DNA of 13,396 bases from the NCBI GenBank assembly GCA_020627525.1, contig JAHDGP010000073.1:1-13396 (forward strand). Direction: 5' to 3'. Positions 6,186 to 12,465 of the stretch are shown in pieces (the stretch's first letter is position 1; each line of letters starts with the position of its first letter). Under the pieces are notes generated by a model. That model saw only the letters and a program-made list of their open reading frames with translations. It did no database searches and was not told the origin of the DNA. Source of the stretch: Bacteroidota bacterium. GTDB lineage: Bacteria > Bacteroidota > Bacteroidia > Chitinophagales > UBA2359. The position numbers were made by a program, and so were the translations under genes.

Positions 6186-7598
6186 TTATTTTTTAGAAGA
6201 TGATTCTTTGGTTTTCAATAAGCGATCCATGTATGAAGCGAGGCTTTTGGCGGGCAATCTTTTAGCGACGATCTTTTTGTTTTTATCTAAAATAAAAATT
6301 CTTGGTGTGCCACTAATATCATATTCTTTTCTAAAATTACTGCGATACTTAAAGTCTCTCAAATGCAACCAAGAGGATGGATTTTCCTCTAAATATTTGT
6401 ACCATTTTTCTTCTTCATGTTCTGTTGTAATTGCAATGATTTTAATATCCTTGTACTTTGGATTTTCGCCAAACTCTTTTACCAAAGGAGTTGATTTTTT
6501 ACAATGTCCACAATCTGGGTCCCAAAAATAAAGCACTACATATTCTTCTTTAAAATTGTGGAGTGTATGGTATTTACCCTCTTTGTCTTGTAAACGAAAG
6601 TTGGGGGCAATTTTGCCAATCAAATTTGGGCGAAATGATTCAGCTCTGTCTGTAATTCTGAATAGTTGCACAGAGTCTACCCAATAAGCCTTCCCTTTGG
6701 CATAAAAACTATCTACCATATAAACATACAATGCATCCATTCCCATAATCTTGGATTTACTGTATTTGTTTAATAAATGCGCCATTAGAAACTTGTGTAC
6801 TTCTGGGTTGTCTTCCGTTTTAGTCATCAACTGATTCAGTTCATTTCGCAAAGTATCAACATAGGGAGGCACCAGCTTATCCAAATAATAATCAACTTTC
6901 TTTTCAATCAGTGGAGTTCTGGCAAATTTCTCTTCGGTTAAATCTATTGCATCAAAATAATGTGCTCTGAAGTATTTAGCTCTCCATTGTTTATCCTCTG
7001 TTCCATCTTCCAGCTTTGGTCCTTCTGGAACCGCTACATCCATAAAAGCTTTCAAGTATTTGGTGTAAAATGTATTGGGATTTTTTTTAAAAAATTTCTT
7101 TTGAAATGCCTTAACTTCTTTGTCTAAGCCTTTCAATTGTTTGTCTACTTTGGCTTTTTCCTCTTCAGTGGAGGTAGAATCAATTGCGGCTATGTATTCT
7201 TTAGATTTTACTTTTTTTGAGGTCAAGAAAGAAATGTATTCGTAAAATCGTTCATTTTCAGTTGAACCATTAACATTCATGGAATTAACATAATCATCTA
7301 AATCTGCTTCCATCGAAAACTTTTGATCTTCTGTCATTAAAATTTCAAAATAACCGTGATCAGGAACGACGACAAAGTAAATTCCACCTTGCAAAGCAGT
7401 ATCATTTTGAAAAACCGCCCAATTGTCTTTATTTACCTGAACAGAATCTTGAATATATTGCTTGCTTCCATAATGATAACCAAGCTTTAACCATTCTCCC
7501 TCAAAATTGTTAATTTTTATTTTTAAATCTAACTCATTTTGAGCCATTGACCCCAGACTCATTGTGACTAGAAATATTATAAAAAATATCTTTTCCAT
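6186..7598 (-). CDS. Secreted TlpA-like thioredoxin protein with DUF4369-like N-terminus
   Basis: 470 residues. The signal peptide is residues 1-19 (cleavage after SMA, before QNE), so the protein acts in the periplasm or at the outer surface of the inner membrane. Residues about 22-110 look like the beta-rich DUF4369 domain seen at the front of many Bacteroidota TlpA-type proteins. A long charged helical middle follows (about 115-320), similar to DUF5106-type regions. The C-terminal thioredoxin domain (about 325-460) has APNFRLQD (331-338), the redox site C363-G-H-C366 after FWDPD, and the cis-proline in GTPRIFILD (P432). The intact CxxC and cis-Pro imply an active disulfide reductase/oxidase. 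The substrate is unknown. It lies 25 bases after the rhodanese gene, and its stop touches the pabB start. The end is a short Lys/Ser tail (KESSSKK). Confidence 0.88.
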   Translation of the reverse strand: MEKIFFIIFLVTMSLGSMAQNELDLKIKINNFEGEWLKLGYHYGSKQYIQDSVQVNKDNWAVFQNDTALQGGIYFVVVPDHGYFEILMTEDQKFSMEADLDDYVNSMNVNGSTENERFYEYISFLTSKKVKSKEYIAAIDSTSTEEEKAKVDKQLKGLDKEVKAFQKKFFKKNPNTFYTKYLKAFMDVAVPEGPKLEDGTEDKQWRAKYFRAHYFDAIDLTEEKFARTPLIEKKVDYYLDKLVPPYVDTLRNELNQLMTKTEDNPEVHKFLMAHLLNKYSKSKIMGMDALYVYMVDSFYAKGKAYWVDSVQLFRITDRAESFRPNLIGKIAPNFRLQDKEGKYHTLHNFKEEYVVLYFWDPDCGHCKKSTPLVKEFGENPKYKDIKIIAITTEHEEEKWYKYLEENPSSWLHLRDFKYRSNFRKEYDISGTPRIFILDKNKKIVAKRLPAKSLASYMDRLLKTKESSSKK

Positions 7599-7623
7599 AT
7601 AATGTTAATATCTACTACCTTCT

Positions 7624-8142
7624 CTAATACGTTTTTTCTGCTTCAGGTGCATCTATCCAAGATCCCCAAAGCTTGTCATAAGCGTGTACCTTTTTGGTGA
7701 CACTGTCTTCTTCATTAACCACCTCATTTCCCTGATTTACCCATTCAAAAATGCCGCCGTACAAATTTGAAACATCACTGAAGCCCATATCTAACAATTG
7801 TTCTGATATTTTTTCACTTCGATAGCCTACAGAGCAATAAACAATCACTTTAGCATCTTTAGGAATATCTTTTACTCTTTTAGGAGAAAAATCATCATAA
7901 CCTACCCAGTGCGCACTATTGAGATGGCTTACTTTAAATTCTTTAGCTTCTCTTGCATCCAACAAAATTACATTATCTTGCTTTAAATTTTGTAAATCTT
8001 CTACAGTTGTTTCTTCAACAGTGTGAGACAATAAAGTTTTGAGCATTAAGCCATAAGAAGGATTTTTTACCTTATTTTGGGCTTGACAGCCTATACTTAC
8101 TGAATAACAACAAACTAGAATCAATATTAAATTTTTATACAT
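7624..8142 (-). CDS. Rhodanese-domain lipoprotein
   Basis: 172 residues. The N-terminus is a signal sequence ending SVSIGC, consistent with lipidation at C19, so the protein is probably anchored in the periplasm or outer membrane. One rhodanese domain spans about 42-140: VILLDAREAKEF (58-69) with the usual Asp-Arg, the active-site loop C103-SVGY-R108, and the closing YGGIFEWVNQGN (128-139). The CxxxxR loop is the persulfide-carrying site of single-domain rhodaneses, which transfer sulfane sulfur. The physiological acceptor is unknown. It is first in the operon with the secreted thioredoxin protein, which suggests shared extracytoplasmic thiol chemistry. pabB at the end is unrelated biochemically. 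The residues after 140 are a short acidic/polar extension. A solitary element end lies 56 bases upstream. Confidence 0.9.
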   Translation of the reverse strand: MYKNLILILVCCYSVSIGCQAQNKVKNPSYGLMLKTLLSHTVEETTVEDLQNLKQDNVILLDAREAKEFKVSHLNSAHWVGYDDFSPKRVKDIPKDAKVIVYCSVGYRSEKISEQLLDMGFSDVSNLYGGIFEWVNQGNEVVNEEDSVTKKVHAYDKLWGSWIDAPEAEKTY

Positions 8143-8197
8143 GGCGTTTGATTTTCTTTTTTTGAATAAATTTTCTTTTTTAAGTTTAAATCATCTA

Positions 8198-8225
8198 TTG
8201 AACTTGTTTAGAATTGAGGAATTTA
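8198..8225 (+). repeat. Solitary end of the fold-back repeat family
   Basis: The stretch starting TTGAACTTGTTTAGAATTG and running to 8225 is nearly identical to the left end of the element at 11439. A clear partner arm is not present downstream. The bases TAAACTCCTAGTCAAAC at about 8224-8240 could be a badly degraded second arm, making this a short fold-back like the one at 756-807. It lies in the divergent region between the rhodanese and peroxidase genes. Confidence 0.6.
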
Positions 8226-8353
8226 AACTCCTAGTCAAACTATACGATAATCATTACTTTTCAAATAGCTTATGATACAAATTTTCAACAAAAATGGTTT
8301 AGCAATTGTATAATAGGCGTCAATTATTTATTTTAAAGCTTAGAAAAACAACA

Positions 8354-8842
8354 ATGGAAAAAAATATCTATCAATTTACTGCTAACAGCCTTCAAAACAA
8401 ACCGATTCAACTATCTGAATATAAAGATAAGGTGATTCTTATTGTTAATACAGCTTCTGAATGTGGATTTACGCCACAGTATAAAGATTTAGAAGAATTG
8501 TACCAAACATATAAGGATCAAGGATTTGTTGTTTTGGGCTTTCCCTCTAACGACTTTGGTGGTCAGGAACCTTTAAATGGAGATGAAATTGAATCCTTTT
8601 GCAGCATAAATTATGGTGTGAGTTTTCAAATTTTTGAAAAAACCACCGTAAAGGGCAAAGATGCATCTGATTTGTATAAATTTTTGAGTGATAAAAAGCA
8701 AAACGGAAGTGTCAACATTTCACCAAAATGGAATTTTCAAAAATATTTAATAAATAGAAAAGGAGAAGTTGTTGATTACTTTTTATCGACTACAAAACCA
8801 AATTCTAATAAAGTAAAACGTGCTATTGAAAAACTTCTTTAA
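8354..8842 (+). CDS. Glutathione/thioredoxin peroxidase (GPx family)
   Basis: A 162-residue cytoplasmic peroxidase of the GPx family, which reduces hydroperoxides. The start is taken as ATG 8354 (MEKNIYQF), because the family begins a few residues before this strand; an in-frame ATG at 8306 would add 16 atypical basic residues. The catalytic tetrad is visible: peroxidatic C37 in NTASECGFTPQY, Q71 in GGQEP, and W126-N127 in KWNFQKYL. A second cysteine, C83 in EIESFCSINYG, is at the resolving position used by bacterial and plant thioredoxin-dependent GPx proteins. The third cysteine common in FPCNQF is serine here (FPSNDF, S65). It is therefore expected to use thioredoxin rather than glutathione. 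It is followed after 9 bases by the LutA-like gene, presumably one operon. Confidence 0.93.
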   Translation: MEKNIYQFTANSLQNKPIQLSEYKDKVILIVNTASECGFTPQYKDLEELYQTYKDQGFVVLGFPSNDFGGQEPLNGDEIESFCSINYGVSFQIFEKTTVKGKDASDLYKFLSDKKQNGSVNISPKWNFQKYLINRKGEVVDYFLSTTKPNSNKVKRAIEKLL

Positions 8843-8851
8843 CAGGTAGCT

Positions 8852-9568
8852 ATGAATGTTCGTCTTTTTATTCCTTGCAGTATTGACTTGTTTTATCCTT
8901 CCATTGGCATTAAAACGGTTGAAATATTGGAAAGACACGGTTGTAGAGTCATTTACAACCCAGAACAAACCTGTTGTGGAAAATGGATAGATCAGTTTGG
9001 GTTGAAAGGATATGCTAAGAATGCGAAGAAAAAATACATTCAAGATCATTTCTCTTCAGATTATTTAGTTTCTCCAGACAATACTTGTTTGCAACATTTA
9101 TTTGATGAATTGGGCAATCATGAATGGTCTCCGTTGGTCGAAAGTCGTGTCAATCATATAAAGAGTAGAATGTATGAATTGACAGATTTTTTGGTCAATG
9201 TTTTAGAAATTATTCCCAACTCTTCTTTAGTTTCTGGTAAAGTGGCAATCAATGATCATTTCAACCATGTAGTAAAACAAAGGACCTCGCAGGCATTGGT
9301 AAAAATTTTTGAAAGCAATGACAATACAAAACTGGATGCCTTTCGAATTTCAGAAACACACTTCAATTACATCAACTCTTTGCAATCTCTGTTTTGGCCT
9401 AAATTAACCCAACGCATTTTAGGGAATTTTCAAGAACAACTTAACGAAAAATATCAATCAAATTATTTTATTGATGCGGACATTGTTAGTGTGAACTATT
9501 TTAGAAAATTTTTAGCTAAAAATGAAATAGACCTGAAAGTGTTACATCCTACAGATTTGTTTGGGTAG
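8852..9568 (+). CDS. LutA-like CCG-domain protein, second half lacking cysteines
   Basis: 238 residues, matching the length and layout of LutA/YkgE-type (Fe-S)-binding proteins, which carry two CCG cysteine domains. The first half is recognisable: IPCSIDLFYPSIGIKTVEILE (C9), QTCCGKW (C41, C42) and DNTC (C79). YELTDFLVNVLEI (108-120) is the normal bridge. In the second half each expected motif is altered: HDSCH becomes NDHFNH (134-139), the second CCG site reads SETHFNYIN (168-175), and the DxSC site reads DADIV. There is no cysteine after residue 79, yet the overall length and the ending VLHPTDLF remain. It may bind one cluster or none. It follows the peroxidase gene by 9 bases. LutA partners (LutB, LutC) are absent, so a lactate-oxidation role is not supported. 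Confidence 0.8.
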   Translation: MNVRLFIPCSIDLFYPSIGIKTVEILERHGCRVIYNPEQTCCGKWIDQFGLKGYAKNAKKKYIQDHFSSDYLVSPDNTCLQHLFDELGNHEWSPLVESRVNHIKSRMYELTDFLVNVLEIIPNSSLVSGKVAINDHFNHVVKQRTSQALVKIFESNDNTKLDAFRISETHFNYINSLQSLFWPKLTQRILGNFQEQLNEKYQSNYFIDADIVSVNYFRKFLAKNEIDLKVLHPTDLFG

Positions 9569-9705
9569 TACTGCCTTGAATAATAAATAGACCGTTATTA
9601 TAAATTTTCCAGAAAAAATTGCTACACTTGCGGCAAAATAGTTTGTAAATCTTTTTCCCGTCAAATAGACATACGCAAAACTGTTTATATGAAATACAAT
9701 TTAGA

Positions 9706-9749
9706 TTGAACTGAGTAAATTGCAGGTCTAACAACTGCATTTAGTTCAA
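9706..9749 (+). other. Stem-loop just upstream of the 9771 gene
   Basis: TTGAAC, TAAA and TGCAG in the left arm (9706-9725, with bulges of four and one bases) pair with CTGCATTTAGTTCAA (9735-9749), leaving a 9-base loop. This gives 15 paired bases ending 21 bases before the ATG at 9771. It may be a 5' untranslated structure of that gene or a terminator after the LutA-like gene, although no U-run follows. Confidence 0.4.
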
Positions 9750-9770
9750 CAAACAATAACATTGAATCAA

Positions 9771-10511
9771 ATGAATTACATTTTAATTGTAATAGTATCA
9801 ATTGTCTTAATCGGATTTATTTACGTTCAGTTTGTGCGTAAAAATAATAGCGAACAGATGATTGTTGATCGTAAAACTGATGGTCCTAAAATTCAAAAGA
9901 AAAAGCCATTAGCTGTAAAAACTGTTGATGCTTCTAAAGAAACCTTCCAGAGAGAAAAAGCTTCAGAAACGTTTCACAAAATTCAGAATGAAAAGTATGC
10001 TAGATATATTTTAGCAAAAAATACAACTGAATCGTATTTGCTACAAATGATTAAGGAATTTGGTGAACTGTTTTCAACGGATAAACGTATTGAGCACAGT
10101 TTTGGGATTGCTCAATCAGAAAATTGGTATGTTGTAAAAGTTGATCCATCAGTAAACTTTTATACTTACCACAACTTAGTTGGATGGTTTACTGGATATG
10201 AAGACAATTCTGCAATTCCTGAACAATCCATTGGATTTGCAAAACACAAAAATGATTCACAACAAGATTATGTATTTTACTTAGATCCTGATAATTCAGA
10301 TGGTGACACTGAAATTGGTGTATTTAGAAACAACAAATCATTAATGGTTTATCTTCCAGAAGCCTTTGAAGATTTTGGAAACCTAAAAATCTCTGATAGT
10401 ACTAAATTGAATATGAATGAGATCCTTAGGTTTATTTCAGACAAAGGTTTTGATGTTAAAACGATTGAATCTCTTGACTTTGATGAACACAAAATCAACA
10501 TCAACGAATAG
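9771..10511 (+). CDS. Membrane-anchored protein of unknown function
   Basis: 246 residues from the ATG at 9771; a TTG three codons upstream is less likely. A single N-terminal membrane segment (about 3-19, ILIVIVSIVLIGFIYV) is followed by basic residues (VRKN), so the rest probably lies in the cytoplasm. Residues 25-75 are a Lys-rich, probably disordered or helical linker (KIQKKKPLAVK). From about 76 a folded domain begins: helical ARYILAKNTTESYLLQMIKEFGELF, then WYVVKVDPSVNFYTYHNLVGWFTGY (119-143), YVFYLDPDNSDGDTEIGVF (167-185) and LMVYLPEAFEDFG (191-203), giving alternating strands and helices. The end is acidic. I do not recognise the family and assign no function. The last codons share a hairpin with the converging MORN-repeat gene. 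Confidence 0.75.
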   Translation: MNYILIVIVSIVLIGFIYVQFVRKNNSEQMIVDRKTDGPKIQKKKPLAVKTVDASKETFQREKASETFHKIQNEKYARYILAKNTTESYLLQMIKEFGELFSTDKRIEHSFGIAQSENWYVVKVDPSVNFYTYHNLVGWFTGYEDNSAIPEQSIGFAKHKNDSQQDYVFYLDPDNSDGDTEIGVFRNNKSLMVYLPEAFEDFGNLKISDSTKLNMNEILRFISDKGFDVKTIESLDFDEHKININE

Positions 10512-10529
10512 GAGTTTTACTCCTCTTCG
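10505..10529. terminator. Shared hairpin at the ends of two convergent genes
   Basis: CGAATAGGAG (10505-10514) and CTCCTCTTCG (10520-10529) form a 10-bp stem with one mismatch and a TTTTA loop. The left arm contains the TAG of the plus-strand gene (10509-10511) and the loop contains the TAA of the minus-strand gene (10517-10519). The symmetric hairpin would form in both transcripts. No U-tract follows on either strand, so terminator activity is inferred from position and stem strength. Confidence 0.5.
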
Positions 10530-11161
10530 AAATACAATTGTTTATCAATTAATTGTCCATTGTTGTAAGTGTATTCTTTGGTCAACGTACCGTCAGTATC
10601 CCAAACTAAAACTTTACCATGTAACTGGTCATAATTGAAATCTCTTTTAGTCCACATTTGACCATTTTCATACCAAGACTTCCAAGCTTTGATTTTTTTA
10701 CCATTTTTGTAATGGTATTCGTATTTCAGCTCACCTGTTTCGTAGTATTCCTGATAAAGTCCATCACTTGTTCCATTGTTGATGGTTGTTCCTTCTTGGT
10801 AAAGGTTTCCGTTACCGTGCCAAATTTTATAAGGACCATTTTTAAATCCGTCAATAAAGGTTTCTGAAGTATATGGCTTACCACTTGATAGTTTCATCAT
10901 TGCTACCCCTGTAAAAGGTTTGCCATTATGCAATGCTTGTCTTTCTCCTTTTTCGGTGTCTTGATATTTCAAATCACCAAGATCCACAACAGGTTCTGTA
11001 GGAAACCTCGGATCAACTTTTTGAGCTGTCGGTGTATTGGTGGCTTTGCCAGCAGATTTGGTTGCAGGTTTTGTAGCAGTTTTACCTTTATTATCCTGTT
11101 GGCAGGAAACAGTTGCAAACAAAACAAAAATTGACAGAATATAGATTAATTTAACTCTCAT
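10517..11161 (-). CDS. MORN-variant repeat lipoprotein
   Basis: 214 residues. The signal sequence ends FATVSC, giving a probable lipidated C20, so an outer-membrane or periplasmic lipoprotein is likely. Residues 27-48 are a low-complexity Ala/Thr/Lys/Pro linker. The remainder contains repeats of the MORN_2 (YwqK-like) type, with the recurring pattern 'NG...G....Y..tG.l..e..y': HNGKPFTGVAMMK (78-90), FKNGPYKIWHGNGNLYQEG (106-124), SDGLYQEYYETGELKYEYHY (132-151), KAWKSWYENGQMWTKRDF (158-175) and HGKVLVWDTDGTLTKEYTYN (181-200). Such proteins are frequently labelled antitoxins by database transfer. Nothing here supports a toxin partner, and the lipoprotein signal argues against it. It ends in an acidic FEEE. 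A well-matched promoter lies directly upstream. Confidence 0.88.
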   Translation of the reverse strand: MRVKLIYILSIFVLFATVSCQQDNKGKTATKPATKSAGKATNTPTAQKVDPRFPTEPVVDLGDLKYQDTEKGERQALHNGKPFTGVAMMKLSSGKPYTSETFIDGFKNGPYKIWHGNGNLYQEGTTINNGTSDGLYQEYYETGELKYEYHYKNGKKIKAWKSWYENGQMWTKRDFNYDQLHGKVLVWDTDGTLTKEYTYNNGQLIDKQLYFEEE

Positions 11162-11176
11162 TATCAGATCTTATTT

Positions 11177-11207
11177 AAAAATTAATTGGAAACGATCAAA
11201 TAACAAA
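11177..11207 (-). promoter_or_regulatory. Bacteroidota-type promoter of the MORN lipoprotein gene
   Basis: On the minus strand, TTTG (11207-11204) is followed by exactly 19 bases and TAATTTTT (11184-11177). The consensus is TTTG-N19/20-TAnnTTTG, so only the last base of the -7 box differs. Transcription would start near 11170, leaving a leader of only about 10 bases before the ATG at 11161. Confidence 0.5.
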
Positions 11208-11242
11208 AGCCAGAGCTTGAATAATTTTGAACGTTAAAGATA

Positions 11243-11434
11243 TTACCATTGATGGTTACAAAAATAAAATAAATTTATCAATGATGCATCAGTAGTAACA
11301 TTAAAAAAACAAAACCAGCATTGGGACTGCGATATTTTTTGATCTTCTTCGTCAAAAAGACTCAACTTAGCATTGCTAGGGTCTTCGTTTTCTGTCTCAA
11401 ATATCAATAAATTTCGTTGTTCGAATATTAGTTT
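11243..11434 (-). pseudogene. Possible gene remnant next to the fold-back element
   Basis: A 63-codon open frame with no ATG runs from just after a stop at 11435-11437, at the edge of the fold-back element, to a TAA at 11243. The translation reads like a real acidic protein tail: FETENEDPSNAKLSLFDEED, then QKISQSQCWFCFFN and DASLINLFYFCNHQW, and its base composition is less A+T-rich than the flanks. I do not recognise it. It may be the 3' end of a gene broken by the element, or chance. The first part could start from a TTG near 11407. Confidence 0.3.
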
Positions 11435-11438
11435 TTAA

Positions 11439-11602
11439 TGAACTTGTTTAGAATTGATGAATTTAAATATATGAGCGTCTTTTTAAGCCATATTTCAGCT
11501 ATTTTTTCAGCAATAGCTACGGCTATTCCTTCAAAAATGAGCTTTATCTGGCTCAAAAATACATCTCATATATAAATAAATCCTCAATTCTAAACAAGTT
11601 CA
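11439..11602. mobile_element. 164-bp fold-back (MITE-like) element
   Basis: The left end begins TGAACTTGTTTAGAATTGAT (11439 onward) and the right end (11565-11602) is its near-perfect reverse complement, the arms of 37-38 bases ending in TATATGAG. Pairing continues inward through blocks AGCCA, AGCT, ATTTTT and GAATAGC to a near-palindromic centre at 11512-11527, so the whole element can fold on itself. It has no ORF. Related ends occur at 756-807 and 8198-8225, which makes a dispersed repeat family likely. I could not see a convincing target-site duplication. It lies 13 bases after the stop of the tandem TonB-domain gene and could also serve as its terminator. Confidence 0.65.
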
Positions 11603-11615
11603 ATGCTAACATTAC

Positions 11616-12413
11616 TTATTTACGTTCCTTATCAATCTTTTTCTTCAATTTTTTATATTTTTTTTGATCAAATTCGATAGCCACTGTATGATAGACTCTT
11701 AAAGGTTTATCTTTTTCGTTATATCCAGCATTCCAATTGGGCATATTTTCAAATAAACGCTTGGCAGCTACTCCACAACCATTTTCTAAATCTCTTTTGA
11801 TATTTATATCTTTAAGGCTACCATCTTTTTGCACTTCAAATTCGATGGTCACAAATCCATTGGTATTGTTGGCAATTGCCTCTTCAGGGAAAATCAAATT
11901 ATCATCTATATATTGCTGCAAATCGGCAATATTTTGACCGTAAGAAGGTGGAAAATCTGCTCTTCTGTGTAATTTTTCAGAATCACTTAAAACTTCAGCT
12001 TTTTGGTTGTCCAGTTTAAATTTTATAGGGATATTAAAGCTAACTCTTGCAGGAACACCATTTTGCTCACCAGGTTTCCAGTTAGGCAATGACTTTATTG
12101 ATTCTGCGGCGGCGGCTCCACATCCATTTCCAATATCTCTTCTCACTTCCACATTCTCCACAGCACCATCTTTTTCAACAACAAAGGAAACAACAACTGT
12201 TCCTTCGATTCCAGCATCTTTGGCTTCTTGAGGATAAGTCAAGTTTTCATAAATATGTTTCAATAGTTCTCCTGGTCCGCCAGGAAATTCTGGTGGGTTA
12301 TCTACCGATTTATAAACTTTATTGTCTTCTTTGGTTGCAGAAACAGGATTTTGTTGCGCCTGAATTGAAAAAGTCAAGGCTAAAAACAGTAAAAAACAGC
12401 TATATATTCTCAT
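11616..12413 (-). CDS. Secreted protein with two TonB C-terminal domains
   Basis: 265 residues. The signal peptide is 1-19 (SIQA before QQN), so the protein should be exported rather than anchored in the inner membrane as true TonB is. Domain 1 (about 40-135) is a canonical Bacteroidota TonB C-terminal fold: NPPEFPGG, YPQEAKDAGIEGTVVVSFVVE, RRDIGNGCGAAA, LPNWKPG and a closing RVSFNIPIKFKL. Domain 2 (about 152-249) repeats the layout but is diverged: ADFPPSYGQN replaces PEFPGG, and FPEEAIANNTNGFVTIEFEVQKDG, IKRDLENGCG and MPNWNAG follow. Both domains keep the GCG cysteine (98, 213). There is no proline-rich spacer and no ExbD-binding transmembrane helix. The end is Lys-rich (KKYKKLKKKIDKERK). 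It is 52 bases downstream of the single-domain relative at 12466-12930, so gene plus domain duplication is likely. Confidence 0.88.
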   Translation of the reverse strand: MRIYSCFLLFLALTFSIQAQQNPVSATKEDNKVYKSVDNPPEFPGGPGELLKHIYENLTYPQEAKDAGIEGTVVVSFVVEKDGAVENVEVRRDIGNGCGAAAAESIKSLPNWKPGEQNGVPARVSFNIPIKFKLDNQKAEVLSDSEKLHRRADFPPSYGQNIADLQQYIDDNLIFPEEAIANNTNGFVTIEFEVQKDGSLKDINIKRDLENGCGVAAKRLFENMPNWNAGYNEKDKPLRVYHTVAIEFDQKKYKKLKKKIDKERK

Positions 12414-12465
12414 AGTGGTCTAAAATTAATCTAAAATTTAACTTTGACCGAATGAAAAGGTTTAT

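Noticed and set aside
8306..8353. Upstream ATG for the GPx-family gene
   Set aside because: It adds 16 basic, non-family residues; MEKNIYQF at 8354 is the typical N-terminus.
8852..9568. Lactate utilisation (LutABC) operon
   Set aside because: No LutB- or LutC-like gene is present nearby and the second CCG domain lacks its cysteines.
9549..9740. 63-codon minus-strand ORF
   Set aside because: It overlaps the end of the LutA-like gene and the hairpin at 9706-9749, and its Cys/Phe/Lys-rich translation looks like chance A+T-rich sequence.
10517..11161. YwqK-type antitoxin of a toxin-antitoxin system
   Set aside because: There is no adjacent toxin gene, and a lipoprotein signal with MORN-variant repeats fits an envelope protein; the antitoxin label is usually transferred annotation.
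11336..11358. TTTTTGA/TCAAAAA hairpin as a terminator
   Set aside because: The stem is A/T only, has no U-tract on either strand and lies inside the possible gene remnant.
12007..12415. Plus-strand ORFs opposite the TonB-domain gene
   Set aside because: They are shadows of a well-supported gene on the other strand, and their translations have no recognisable features.
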